Assembly (NCBI GenBank): GCA_036924285.1
Contig: JAYKYS010000007.1
Location: 5,952,001 to 6,016,000 of the forward strand
Length of the DNA stretch: 64,000 bases
Source of the DNA: Asterella californica
Taxonomy: Eukaryota > Streptophyta > Marchantiopsida > Marchantiales > Aytoniaceae
Reading direction: 5' to 3'
Shown here: one piece after another, positions 10,433-22,700 of the stretch
Layout: the number at the start of each line of letters is the position of its first letter
Numbering within the stretch: position 1 is the stretch's first letter
Notes under the pieces: generated by a model
Told to the model about the DNA's origin: nothing
Databases searched by the model: none
Seen by the model: the letters and a program-made list of their open reading frames with translations, nothing else
Position numbers and translations under genes: made by a program

Positions 10433-11534
10433 ATGTTCACGTATTTTGCAGAAACTAGCAGTCAGCTATTGAAGCCCACCATCAAAGGTTTTTATGAGAT
10501 ATGGTCCCTTCCTTGTGTCTGCACTATGCTTGCAAGCACCGGTTTTTTTATCCTCATGATGTCTGCAAGCACCGATTTCTTTATCCTCACTTTCTTCATC
10601 CAAAATGCCTCGATGTTTTTATGCAAACAAGCCAGAGCGAAGAAAAGCAATCCGAGGTTTGAATTACCAGTCACATTCTGTAGAAGTGGATGGGATTTAG
10701 AACGTCATTTATTTCTTGTCCTCGGTGACTTCTTGGAGAATAACTGCCTCTCGAGAGTTTCCGCGGTTGAAAGAGGTGGAGCCTTGTTCCACCTCCATTT
10801 CCAAGGAGTTCTCTCCATACATGCAAGAAGCCCTCAAGAAGTGAAAAACAAATTAGCCTCAGCTTTGGATTGGGATGTCAAGAAACTTTTGGAGCAAAAA
10901 ATGTATAAAATCTTTAACAAACAAAGAATTATACACATATGTCGAGGATGAGGATGGTAGACTATTGTTTAAAAGATGAAAAGAAGCAGCATCACAATGT
11001 CCGCCTCAAAAATATCTTTGAGAGCATGATTGGATATGACAAAGATTTATACACACTTCTGGAAGCAGCAGACCATCAAGAATCGAGTGGAACTGACGTC
11101 TGCAAACATCTTCATGATTGGATATGACAAAGATTTATACACACTTCTGGAAGCAGCAGACATCAAGAATCGAGTGGAACTGACGTCTGCAAACATCTTA
11201 TCTGAAGCTCTGCAGTAGATCAAATACAAGAGCTCCTCGCCACTATCAAGCACTTTTTGTTCTTGTTTGATTGGTATGATAGCATTTGATCTCTTAGGTG
11301 GCTCATGCAACATGGAATACAACTTGGTCATGTCTATTCTCTGTGGAGGTCTTTTCCAATCCTCATGAAGTAACAAAATATCTTGTTATGGCAACAGCGA
11401 ACGTTATGATTTTTGCAAACGTAAGTACATGCAAGTCAACGCATAAGACGATCTGTAGCAATCCTTTGAGAAGATCTCATGCGACGATCCGAACGATACG
11501 AACCATGGAGAAGATGAGGACCTACTGGAAATGA
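10433..11534 (+). pseudogene. Decayed HUH (Rep-like) endonuclease gene of a rolling-circle-type transposon
   Basis: An open frame of 172 codons from 10433 contains ERGGALFHLHFQGV. The His-hydrophobic-His triplet (codons 10790-10798) fits the metal-binding HUH motif of rolling-circle replication endonucleases. About 170 bases further, in another frame, DYCLKDEKKQHH (10960-10995) provides a YxxK catalytic-Tyr motif followed by Asp, as in Rep motif III. More diverged coding sequence (LKNRVELTSANIL-like, then SNPHEVTKY) continues in changing frames to about 11.5 kb. Frame changes, a 33-bp in-frame duplication at 10531-10590 and an 88-bp duplication at 11025-11200 show that the gene is dead. I infer a relic of a Rep/HUH transposon (replitron-like) or an integrated Rep-like gene; a helicase domain was not identified. 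Confidence 0.6.
11025..11200. repeat. 88-bp tandem duplication inside the HUH relic
   Basis: The block beginning CATGATTGGATATGACAAAG at 11025 recurs at 11113, and both copies end in AACTGACGTCTGCAAACATC. The copies differ by about one base, so the duplication is young compared with the decay of the gene. Confidence 0.9.
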
Positions 11535-11859
11535 CAGACCTCCTTAACAACTATGGAGAGTTCATTCCAATACTCGACGCTATCATATCCTATGAATTTT
11601 ACATGTGAAAGTTGTCAAGAATACATGAGATATCTGATGATCAAGATATAGTGTGCAAGAACAAGCTCAGAGAAAAAAACACACAACCACAAGAACGAGT
11701 CCTTCAGATGTGCCAAAACCTCACTTTATATATCCTTCCGTAGTATCTTACAAAACTGAAGAAAAGACACAAGTTGTCTGTAAATTGCACCTCAAATCCT
11801 TAATCCAGTCTCTGAACCTAAACCCATGAATACCCTATGTATCCATAACAACCATCACA

Positions 11860-13090
11860 ATATTAACGTCATATCGATGTTGCCGCTTAGTACATCATTA
11901 ACCCAAATGGTCAGATCATCTTAACCCGAATGAGGGTCATGAGTGTAATCCACGTAGCTAACGATATAAAGAACGCAACTCGATGTCAGAATAAAAACCG
12001 CACATCTGTCATTGCTCATTTTATCACTAGCTCGACGGTCAGGTCACCCTGATCAAATGAAAGTCGTGAGTGCAGCCTACGTAGCTAGCGGTAAAGAGAG
12101 AACTATATCCAAAATCTGAAGTAGGCACCCAACCCGTAGCGAAGAATCTGAAAAAGGTCAACCTGAAGATTTCCTCCTTTCCTTAAACGATCTTCAGATA
12201 TGGATATGGTCTACTCTCTTGACTCCACAGTCTCAAAGAATCACCAAATCTGACCCGCACCAGTCGATATAACTTTGACTTTCAGTCGTAAGTGATCAAA
12301 CTTCTAAAATCTCTTCCTTGTGGGCTAAAATCGCTCACAACGTCCAAACGGATTGTTTGGACTGAGATCTATTTCCTCTTGTAGCTGGATCCAACTACCT
12401 CGAACCCAACAAGACTCCAAACAAGTCGTATGGAGTTCCCATCACAATACCACACAAGAAATTTGATCGCAAGAAGCAAAAAAACTAAAGTAAATCGATC
12501 TCCTACGGCTCAATCTCTCTCATCATGTCATAACACAACAACCTAATCTACACGCGGTCTCCTCCTATCCGTAGATGGAGACTCCTTGATTGCATAAGTA
12601 CCAAGAACGAAGAGTTTGATCCCTTGATTGCAAAGAACAGCCCAACCTTAGGTCATAGACGCACGAAAAACTAACGTAAGCGTTTCCTTGTGGGTCAAAT
12701 TCACTCAACACTCCCAATCCGTTTGATGAAACTTCACAAGATCTTCAATCTCCTGAAGAACTCGATGTTTTGATCCCAATAGAGTCAAGGATAGCAAGTT
12801 TGATTTCCAAAACAGCCCGAACATCCAACTCTCCTTCGTAGGCAACTGAAAATTCCTAATCTTCCCTCTCTACGTCTCAGTTTCATCCACAACACACAAC
12901 ACTATCTGCCTTTGCATGAATCTTCTTATCCTCTGCATAGCTAAGACAAAAGTCAAACCAAATGACACCTTAAGTTATGCATTGGACCTCTCATTCTCCC
13001 GATACGTCCACCTTAGCTGACCCCTTAAGCACCTCTCTTATGTCATTCACAGTCCGTGAAACCTACAGAATCTTCCCAAAAAGCTTCTTT
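11860..13090. repeat. Dispersed repeat family R, copy 1
   Basis: This segment matches two others in the window (41.7-42.8 kb and 53.8-55.3 kb) in the same order. Shared landmarks include GGGTCATGAGTGTAATCCAC-type phrases near 11930 (53870 and 53990 in copy 3), TTTGATCGCAAGAAGCAAAA near 12462 and AACTCGATGTTTTGATCC near 12762. No coding frame is kept. It could be a solo LTR or other non-coding retroelement part, but no terminal repeats were recognised. Confidence 0.65.
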
Positions 13091-13099
13091 TTTGTTTGG

Positions 13100-13570
13100 G
13101 CATAGAACTTATTTTCATGAAATGATAGTAAGTTGTTATTCTCCATGTAAAGAACAACTTCTTGCTATTTTGACTCTCTTTTGATGGTCATCATAAATAA
13201 CCATGTTGTTATTTATCATTCACCATCTGCGATCTATTGTTTGCTGGTGGTCCTCCATTATACCAACTTGCTGTCATTTGTCATCAGTCCGTCCGTCGAC
13301 GGTCCGTTGGGAATAACATCTTCTTGGTTTTTTGTCATGTTGACAAGTGGTCTATCCTTCGGTAATCTTACCTAAATAACAACTTGCTATCATTTGACAT
13401 CCGTTCGCCAATGGACCGTGAGCTAGCAATCCACAAATAACAACTTGTTGCTGTTTTCATTCACAAGCTGGCGGTCCGTCAGCTTGTCGACACTCCGTCC
13501 GCCAGCAATCCTAAATAACAACTTGTTGTTAATTGTCATGGTCCATCAGTGATCCACCGGTCCATCATCA
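13100..13570. repeat. Degenerate minisatellite
   Basis: Roughly 70-110-bp units begin with AAATAACAACTTG(C/T)T and continue through a T-rich part to a CCGTCCGCC-like part. At least four units can be followed (starts near 13190, 13370, 13430 and 13510). They are too diverged to count precisely by eye. Confidence 0.6.
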
Positions 13571-14461
13571 ATCTAAAAATCCATAAAGTAAAAAGTTGTC
13601 GTAACTTCTTCTGTTTGTGTCAATTTAAACAATCTTTACTCTTTTTATGACAATTTAAACATTAATTTTGATCTCCTCGACGAGATCTATCAAATGCTGC
13701 TGTCAGATCTATGTTTGCAATAAGTTTGGAGAAAATAATTTTCCCAAGACCTTAGTTCATGGTATAGTCGATCCACGACGCAATAACGCGTTACTCCATC
13801 TCAGAGATGCAAGAAAGGCATTAAAACATACTAAGTAGACTGTACATCGAGAATAGATTTTGGAATTTGAGACTCCGTAGCGAATCATCTGTAGTGTAGA
13901 CAGCATAATATGTGAAATATATAAGACTTTGTAGTGAGTGGAAAAATATCGCTGTAACTAAATGTTACTTATATTTTGAATAAAGCTTTCTACGTATTGT
14001 CGCTCTTCGTACCACAGCTCGAGTACTGAGAGAGATAGAACTCATCATCCATTGGTCGAGAGCTTTTAATCAAAAACTCGTATGTTTAATAAATAAGTCA
14101 AAGGAGCCACGAACTTCAACACGATGAATATATAGTCAAGTTCCCATAAAGGTTTAGATGATTAGTACTGATGAGGGTGATAAGCATGAGACCTTTGAAC
14201 AAGTAAATATGCATGCAAGATGAACTTCTGAGAACTTTTGCTCGTTTGTTGTTACCGGGAAAATATATAAAGTGTTAACCAACAATCTTATACTCAGTTT
14301 ATAAGAAAAAATAAAATATTCTATAAGTATTAATTGTTAATCCAACCTGAGAATACGAGAGGAGCGAGATATAAACCATAACGAGAACACGGACAAACAC
14401 GCTCTCCAAGATACATATGCAGGTCACTGATCGCCATTACTTAATAAAAAGTCCAAAGTTT
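13571..14461. other. Non-coding stretch
   Basis: No gene, RNA or strong repeat was recognised; the sequence is AT-rich with stops in all frames. Confidence 0.5.
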
Positions 14462-14505
14462 GATTTATTACCTAACCCTTCTCAACAGAAAGGTTAGATA
14501 ATATA
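14462..14505. repeat. Two-hairpin repeat, partial copy E
   Basis: TTTATTACCTAACCCTTCTC, an interrupted loop and AGGTTAGATAATATATTAAT match hairpin 1 of the family. Hairpin 2 is not evident here. Confidence 0.6.
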
Positions 14506-14589
14506 TTAATCTTGTGCAGCACATCTGAAAACTCAGAGATCAAGGATTTTCATGATTTCCTAATCTGAGCTCTATTCCTTCTTTTCATT

Positions 14590-15760
14590 GCAGCCTTCTA
14601 CGTAGATGACTTGCTATTTCTGCACAAGAAAAGCATGGAGGAAATTCCGAACCTGATCAAAGGCCCATGTTCTACTTTTGATCTGACTATCACTGGATCT
14701 ATTACATTTGTGCTGGGTAGCAAAATTGACAAGGAAGGTCATAGGATTGGATCTGTACAAGTCAAGCACATTATACTGAATCAGTGTTAGAAAAAGCCCA
14801 ATGAGGAGGACTCTAAAAGTGTGGCTATGCCTTTGGAGTTAAGTTGGAAACTCGGCTGAAACGAAAAGATATATGACACTGAAAACATTCAGTTATTTTC
14901 CAGAGTGATATTGGAGCATTGATTTCCGCAATGGTTTGTACAAGACCAGACATACAATATGCAGTGGGAGCACTTGCTAGATACACAAGTGATGCTTGTA
15001 GTGACACATTTCCAGTAAGACCTGGGAGCAAGTAACTCTGGGATGACTAGTGTATCTAGCAAGTGCTCTAAATCCCAGTAATCCAGTAAGACCTGGTCTT
15101 ACTGGAAATGTGTAAAACGAGTCAATGTTAGTTGAAAATATCCGAAATGTTTACTTGGAGAAAAGAAAACAAATTGTTATCTTATTCGGATGGACTATAT
15201 AAATTATAGCTGAGAAGATGATAAAAATAACAGTCGTTCAACTAGTGGATACCTAAAGTGGAGTAGCAGTCAAATTGCATAACAAACATCGAGCTAAAGT
15301 GGCTCTCTCAATAACCGAAGCTTAGTTTATTACAACTTAGTCCAGGAAGCAATATGGATCCGAAGTTGTTAGGGACTCAAACAGGATGAACCGACCAAAC
15401 TTCTGTGTGATGACACTGGGAATATAATGGTGGTCAAGAACCTAAAACATCATCCGTTTATTAAGCATATTAGGTTCAAAAGACATTTGTAAAAAAAGGA
15501 AGAAGAAGAAGAAAAGGTAGTTAAATAGGCCAGTGTCCAAGTCCTGATATGACAGCTGATATATTTAGCTAAAGCTTTATGTTCGATGCTAATATAAGCA
15601 TCGAAAATGTGCACAAGATATGAGATTGGTTTTAACTGCAATCCAAGTCTGTGATATGACAGCTGATATATTAAATAAAACTCTTGCTAAGGGCAAACAT
15701 CGAAATTGCGCTGAAGAGATTGCTTTTAACTGTACATTAGGTGGAAGTGTTACTATGTAA
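14590..15760 (+). pseudogene. Ty1/copia reverse transcriptase-RNase H fragment, decayed
   Basis: The frame at 14590-14790 begins FYVDDLLF, the copia RT active site, followed by TGSITFVLGSKIDKEG and VKHIILNQ as in copia pol. Further right, other frames keep RNase H landmarks, including CDDTGNIMVVKN (about 15410-15440), PFIKHIRF and DMTADI (about 15550). Many stops and frameshifts and no LTRs show an old truncated fragment. The DMTADI-coding segment is partly duplicated about 110 bases apart (15537-15570 and 15640-15675). Confidence 0.85.
14970..15112. repeat. Nested inverted repeats inside the copia fragment
   Basis: CACTTGCTAGATACACAAGT (near 14975) pairs with a segment near 15042-15062 with one mismatch. 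ACACATTTCCAGTAAGACC (near 15003) pairs with GGTCTTACTGGAAATGTGT (near 15094). The centre CCAGTAAGACC-T-GGTCTTACTGG (15083-15105) is a perfect odd palindrome. Confidence 0.8.
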
Positions 15761-15779
15761 TTAGAACATAGAAGCATGA

Positions 15780-16757
15780 ATTTGTGTAGTCTGTGCGGTA
15801 CTAGCTTCCACATAGTTCACTGACAGTTTCCGACTTCCACTCAAGTTCCCCAGTTGCATTTTGCAACGAGAATGTTTGTAGGCCGGTATATTCTCTTCTT
15901 CAACAGGGCAATCAGACTGCTTCCAGGTCATCTATTCATCGTGTCAAGCTTGCTTTGTCCTTGCTGTGTGAAATCCCGCTCAGTGCGTCTTCTCTCTTTC
16001 TTCATACTCTGTTAATACCCGTTTATCCTGTCTCCATTCTTGTGTGTGAGAATGGCTGTCTCGGGCTCCAGCGATGGTGAGACAGACAGTTCGCAGACTC
16101 TACACGTATTCATAGTATCTTACAGCTGTGTCAGAGACTTTTCCGGGAACGAACGTTCCTAACATAATCTCCAGCTTGAAGACCTTTGCCTGCCGCACTT
16201 TAATGATTGCACTCTTTCATCTTTTCTTCCTCATGTTTTTCCTGTAGGTTCTAGTTTTGCGGGTTACCTTAAATGCGTGAGCATTGAACTGCTATACTCA
16301 TGAACTAACATATATAGTGGGCTCCTCGAGCTCCTTTAGACCTCGTCGTTGTACGATGTGCACTGCATATCGTACATTTATTCTATACCATACCAGGGAG
16401 TACCATCTCCGGCTGTGTGATCCACATTCCCGTTGGTCCGCCCCTTGCCTGCAAACATTCGCTAACTAGATGCTTAAAGTTTGCACACTTTCACACCCCC
16501 TTCGCCACTCACTGTGTGTTTCTTTGGTTGTGAGCATAGTCCTTGCTCAGAACTGCCATACATATGTACCAACATACATACATCAACCTTGTGACTTTGT
16601 AACGAGGGGAAGGTCTGCAGAGATCCCAAAGCGGATCTTCGGTCCTCATAAACATCAGTTATCTCCTCTAAGTAGAATTCCATGCATGAGATGTTTGTTA
16701 GTTCACTTGCTCTTCATCGATAACGATGTCATGCACACCCTGCCTAACAACGAGGAA
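15780..16757. other. 3' flank of the FKBP15-type gene
   Basis: No independent gene was recognised. The stretch just left of 16758 should include the 3' UTR of the minus-strand FKBP15-type gene; no clear polyadenylation signal was assigned. Confidence 0.4.
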
Positions 16758-19700
16758 TCAGTCGTCCCAATAAAGCTTTCCATTGTCCGTATTACTCTCT
16801 AACAAGAGCTTGAATTCCTCGTGATCAGCGACTCTGCTGCAGTCATCGGTCCTCTCAAGCCCTTGTAGAGATAGATCCTTACGTTGAAAACTGTCCGACT
16901 CGCTGCTTCCTCCTGTCACTATATCAGCATCTGTGGGGCTACCACCACCACCTTGGTTTCCTGTTTGTGCATCTTTCACTTCCGGTGATCTCAAACCTGC
17001 GCTCCTCTCCCCAGGATTGGGGAGAAGTGATTTCTCGTGTAAAGCTGGGATCATAGCATCCGCTCCGTCCATGAGCTCTTTATGGACCACAGGAAGGCTC
17101 CGATCAATATCTTCACTCTGTCTAGGCTCCTCTGCCATTTCCCTGGAATATAAAAGACCTCGTCTTCGTAAGCTGCTGAATACACCAGTGATCATTCCAC
17201 AACACCAGGAAACAACCTACAATACAATTGCGGAGAGACCAGCGCAGTTTACCTGTAGTCCTGGTTCATGGCCAACTTCATCTCGTTCCCTAAGACTACT
17301 GTCGGTTCCGCTTGGCTCCTTGACATGCTTTTTGAGCTTAAGGTCGTAGTTTCAAACTCTAAGTCCGATTTTGTTTTCCGGGGAAGATTGAGTTGTGGAA
17401 TTCCCGAGCTGAATCCCGGCTCCTCCGACCACTTATCCTCTTCCATACTGGACATTAAGCGAGAAGGGGACTGCTCAAGTGATGCACCCATTCCTGAAAA
17501 TATTAATTGAAGGAAAAGAAGAGGGAAGGTGGTGTTACCAAAAACTTCAACAATCACATCACCCTATTTTAAATATTGCCATTGTGGTCAGTAGCTGAAA
17601 GCACCACGAAGTAACTATCTTGTCCAGGTACTCCAAGATATAGCTGCCTTATGAAAGCACAGAAAGGATGAGTAGTTGATAAGTAGTTATAAACTTGACT
17701 GCTTATAAGATTTGAGGCCCCACCTGTGGGAGACTGATTCTTGTATTCCGCCAGTCTGCGACGTAGCTCCCTGTTCTCTGCAAGCATCAACGCAACGGAC
17801 TCTACGAGACTGTCCACCTGAATGTCACCATCCTCAGAGCTGACTTGCTCCTGAGTGATTGCTCCTTTGCTTTCTGGTCCAAGCCTCAAACTCTGCTGAT
17901 TAGTTGACTGCTCATTCTCATGAGGGTCTGATCGTTTATTACAAACTTCTGCAAGAGCTTCGACTTTAAGGGTAAGAGCCCTAAAAGACTCAACAAGACA
18001 TTCCTGCACCCCAACACCAAGATATCCTTCTATTAACTCGCAGCTCCCACCTGTCCGCGAAACCAAGCAGCAAGCACTCTTCTAAACCATGAATCAAGTT
18101 ACACTTTCGGCAGTTACGTTCCAGTCAGTAAAAGCCTCTAAGTTTCTTTTCGTAAGGAATTTCCCTCTCCATCACTGTGCAACCGAGCGGCCTTCACAAA
18201 GCTTCTGCCAACAGGAGAAATATCTGATCACACGTTTCACTCTGGACATGTCACGATGAGATGAAGCTAGCTAAGTATGAAGGGCTGTCAAAGCTCTTAA
18301 CGTAAACAAGGTTGTAGGTTAGCTTACCCTATCAACCAGTTCCCTACCAAGCGAAGAAAACGCACCGGAACTAAGCAACACACAGGGATCTCATATTTTA
18401 AAGCTTCATCACAGAGAGTTCCACGCCAGGAATGAACATCTTCGCTGCTGTGAGTTTCGAGGATGGAAGGCGAAATGACACACGATACGCACGGAGTTGC
18501 GTGTAATTTTACCTGTCCTTGCTGAATATTCTGCAGTATTTTCATCTGTTGGTTCTCGAGCTTCGACTCCGCAGCAGGAATACTGACCGGTGGGGGGGCT
18601 GCATACTGAGGGAAACCCCATGGGAACCAAGGGACTAGTGCAGGATGACCAAGGTACGGTTGGTTACCAGGGAGGGCAGTGGGAGAAAATGACAGCGAGC
18701 CCACAGGTTGAAATGGAGCAGCTGGGTTCATTATGACTGAGTAAGGAGGTGGAACTTCAGCGGAATTTGATGGGAGTGTACCAGCTGCCGTTTGGAAAGC
18801 AAATGGCGTATATGCAATGGGCGAGCCCTGAGCCAATTGAGGACACAAAGTGGGAGGGGAACTTGCGGTTGTGGTTTGTGCAGTTTGTGGCCCCCAGGGT
18901 TCGGAGTTGATCGGACCATTACTTGCCGGTACACAGCAGGAACCGGCAAAAATACTACTACCTGGCGCTTCAACAGTCGAAGAGTTCCCCTGATGCTCGC
19001 TCACCCGCAAAGGAGGCACATCGACCACAACAGCATCGCCCAGTCTCGGTTGCTTCACGTGCTGGAAAACTGGCGGACTTGGCACCAGCAGAGTTTCACT
19101 ATCCACAACACTTCGTTCCGGCAAGTTATTCCCCGGATCTGAGAGTTCATCTTCTTCCGAGGGTTGCAATACTTGATCGACGTTGTCCTCAACGGGCACA
19201 ATTCTGATGCTCGTAGACTTCGGACTGATAGTGTCACTTATACCAGGATCCACGATTCGGAGTGACTCTTGATGCGAAGGGTTCGTGGAATGATCGAACC
19301 GATCTGATGAAAGTCGTGGACTTTCAACAGTGAAGTTGTTGGGCGTGGCAGCGACTGACGAAGGTGAACAAGGTCGTGAAGTCTCAGTGGTAAACCGTTT
19401 GTGATGAGGAACAACTGACGAAGGTGTTGGCAAGTTGTAGCTTCCGGCACCACCAATGCGACTTAATTTGGCCATCCTATCAATTAAATCCTCCTTCTTC
19501 TCGTTACTTCGATGCTTGTCTGCCTGTACATTCTCCACAGTAAAGTCATCCTTGAGAACTGTGCTCGCATTCACCATCTTCACTTCATCGTGTATAGTAA
19601 AACTAGGAAGAATTGGAGCGTTGAGTTCCTCCCTCTCCAAACCTGCTTCACCATTGTAAGCAAGCTGATCTGATACTAGTTCCTTTCCTCCATGTGATGT

Positions 19701-22700
19701 CTCACTCGCTGGGCCCTTGCGTCTTCGAGTGCGAGATACAGTAACGTCGAAGAACAAAGTCGCATCTTCAGGTACCTGCTACCAAAACATGGGACAGATT
19801 GCACGGCATGTTCGGGTCATAAGTCTGAACACTCTAAAAACATGTGACAGTGTAAGCCACGGAAAACTCCAAGGCGTGTGAACTACTTCTTGTACAGTTC
19901 ACTGGAGCATAAACATACTTCAGTGCGCAAAAGTTCACCGGATACTCCTAAACGAACATTTAAACCTGAAGACAATTCATCCTCCCAATATTTGAGCTCC
20001 AGTTGCCACAAATGTAGCAGTCATACCTTGTAAGAAGGCTCCCCTGATGACCCATATGCTAAGTCAGGTGGAACGATGAGCAACCGCCTTGAGTTTTTGG
20101 TCATTCCTATAACACCTTGTTCTAGTCCTGTTCACCAAACTCTACAAAATCAGATCTTCACAGAAAGAAAACTCTCCCTTTGTGCACGAGCATCGAAACC
20201 TCATATCATTCAACAGGAAGTGATAGTTCAGACCAGTGTCGGGCGACTTCCAGTAAATAGTGTCAGGGCTTCTGACAGAAATTAACGATTTCTGGCGGCG
20301 CAAAAATCTGGCCGGAAGGAATCCGGCAAAGAAAATACTGTCCCGGAAACTGGGAGGTTGGCAGTCCTTGCGCCTGAAGGAAATCAGGTGACGCTTGGAT
20401 GCGGCCGGGAAACGGGCTGATGATTTTTTGGACGCATCGGAAAACATATATTGAGTTTCCCAAACCAACCGCAAAAGAGAAAGAGAGTAACACTTACAGG
20501 CCGGAAGAATCACAGATAAAACTAAAAATCTACTAACATTTTCCGCGAGACTTTACACCATCCTATTCTGTTGGGAGGATTGAATGGAGTCCGTTGGCGA
20601 AAATGTCCGTCAGTGGATTGATTCACTTGTAGTTTCCGCCCAACAGCTGGCCGATCCGATGGCTGCCTCTTTGAATGTACCACTGCAATACCAATAATAG
20701 TTTCTCCACCGATTTCCGGTTGTAAATGCTTACTGTCGGAAATTTTCGGGCAATAAAATACTTTTTTCCCGGCAATAGTTTCAAGTTACCTCCCTCGAGT
20801 ATTGCATTCTCAGAAATTCTTATAGACTCACAGGAAAACGACAGTAAACAAGAACCGCCGGAAAAGAACAGGCAAAAGTACTAAACGGTCGGGAAAATAA
20901 CGAGGGAAGCAAGTGTAATCATCGGAAAATTTCCCGACTTATTCTCTGACTGTCGGAGGAAATTCACAGAAGAATCCAGTGGTAGGAAGGCTGCTGGCAA
21001 GAATACGAATGATGCCGTACACCGGAAAAACAGCCGGAACCGCTAGTTCAGACCACAAATATAGTAGACGCCCGTGGTAACATGCGCTTCCACCCACACA
21101 GTGGAAAAAGAATTCCGGCACCGATGTACCTCCACAAGAAGAAGGCTCTAGACTCGCGCTGCGCGCATTCTGATAACCTTGACCATAACGTACTTTAAGT
21201 ACTTGCGAGCTGAATATGCTAGTACCTTGGATTGCCTCCCCAGACCCGAGCTCGAGCTTCTTTCCCTTGCCTGCGTTTGATTTTCACGAAGAATGAGTCA
21301 GCTGAACATCTAATCCTATTCAGCCAACCTGTATGCAAAGACAGGTTTTCTCGTAATGCATGGAAGCAAGTACCTGCTGTTTCCTGAAAGCAGTGGCCAA
21401 GAGTGCCAGGAAATCCGGACCTCTCTACCCAAGCTCTGTAGGTCACCTGAACCTGTCAATCGGCACACATATACAGAAACAGACGAAGCATCTTATTTCA
21501 CAGACGCTTGCTAGACAGAAAGGAAAGGGAAAGAGAAGAAATTAGAAGGAAAGCACTGACATGGCGCTACATGTTGAACGACATTCAAAAGGCCGTAATA
21601 GACTTACCATATCTCCCTCACGCAGTCCGGTTTGAGGTATGTCCTGTTGCGGACTTATGTCCTGCATCAACACATCCCATTCACTGGACAAAAGGTCAGA
21701 CACACTCTGAAGCCAGGAGAGGACGAGCGAGTTGTGTGAGTTGAGGACTTTTCGACTGTTTCTTATCAACGGTATCTTCCTCCTGAATTCAGTAGAGAAA
21801 ATGTAGCGAATATCACGGTCCGATGACTTCGTCTCAGAGTCTAAATGGTGGCAGCCAACGGACAAGAAAGGACTGATAAGGCCAATATGAATGAAGCGAC
21901 TACTCCAACAAGAGCCGAAACCAAACACGTTAGCACTGATCTGACCCTTCTCATTCTCCACACGAATAAGTACGGCAATGCCTCCATGATACCACTTTAA
22001 ATTTCTACCTTGGGCTCAAAAAAGGATAAGAGGGGCACCTGAAAAATGATACCAGAGAAAGAATGTGAAAGTCGTGCAACCACAGAGCGCGCGAGGACCA
22101 CAGCTCTTGCAAAGTCCGCCCAATCCTCTGTACTGGACACACACATTTCCTGCTTAGCGAAGTTAAGTACCTATTCCGTCTCCAGCAAACAGTCTAAAAG
22201 AAGAATATCAGAGAGGTCGGAAACGGAAACTGTGCTAGTTACTTTATCACTCAACGGGAACCAGCAACTGCAGCAAATCCAACCTCCTGAAAAGAGCGCT
22301 CCAAGATTGATTCACTGCAATGAAACTGACCCAGCAATCTGCTTTGGGCTGCAAAAAGAGAGAAAATACTGCACGTCTTCAACCTCTTTAAAGGCAAAGC
22401 TTGTCCTCATAGGACAATTCAGCCCACGAAACTCCATGATGATGATGGTTAATAAGAGGATATGTAAAAGTATCACCAATAGCGCCTAGTAAATGTCATT
22501 TATCTGCTATGAGACGTAAGCCATCTCAAACCAACAAGTAGGTAGAGAATGCTGAAACGTGATTAATCCAGTGAATTGCAAGGTGACTAACTGAAAGTGT
22601 AAATGCTTATGTGATTCCAGCTAGAAGCAATACATGAAGATGCAGAGAGTTTTGGTCTGACCCAAACACTTAACTATACTTCATCTGGATGGTGATGAGA

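Noticed and set aside
13181..13570. CRISPR-like spacing in the AACAACTTG repeat
   Set aside because: Unit lengths vary, repeats are diverged, and the context is a eukaryotic genome.
20142..20513. A micro-exon or coding frame in the 1.1-kb intron of the FKBP domain
   Set aside because: A GTAAGTG donor is present near 20497, but no acceptor gives the right phase. A GC-AG intron explains the domain without it.
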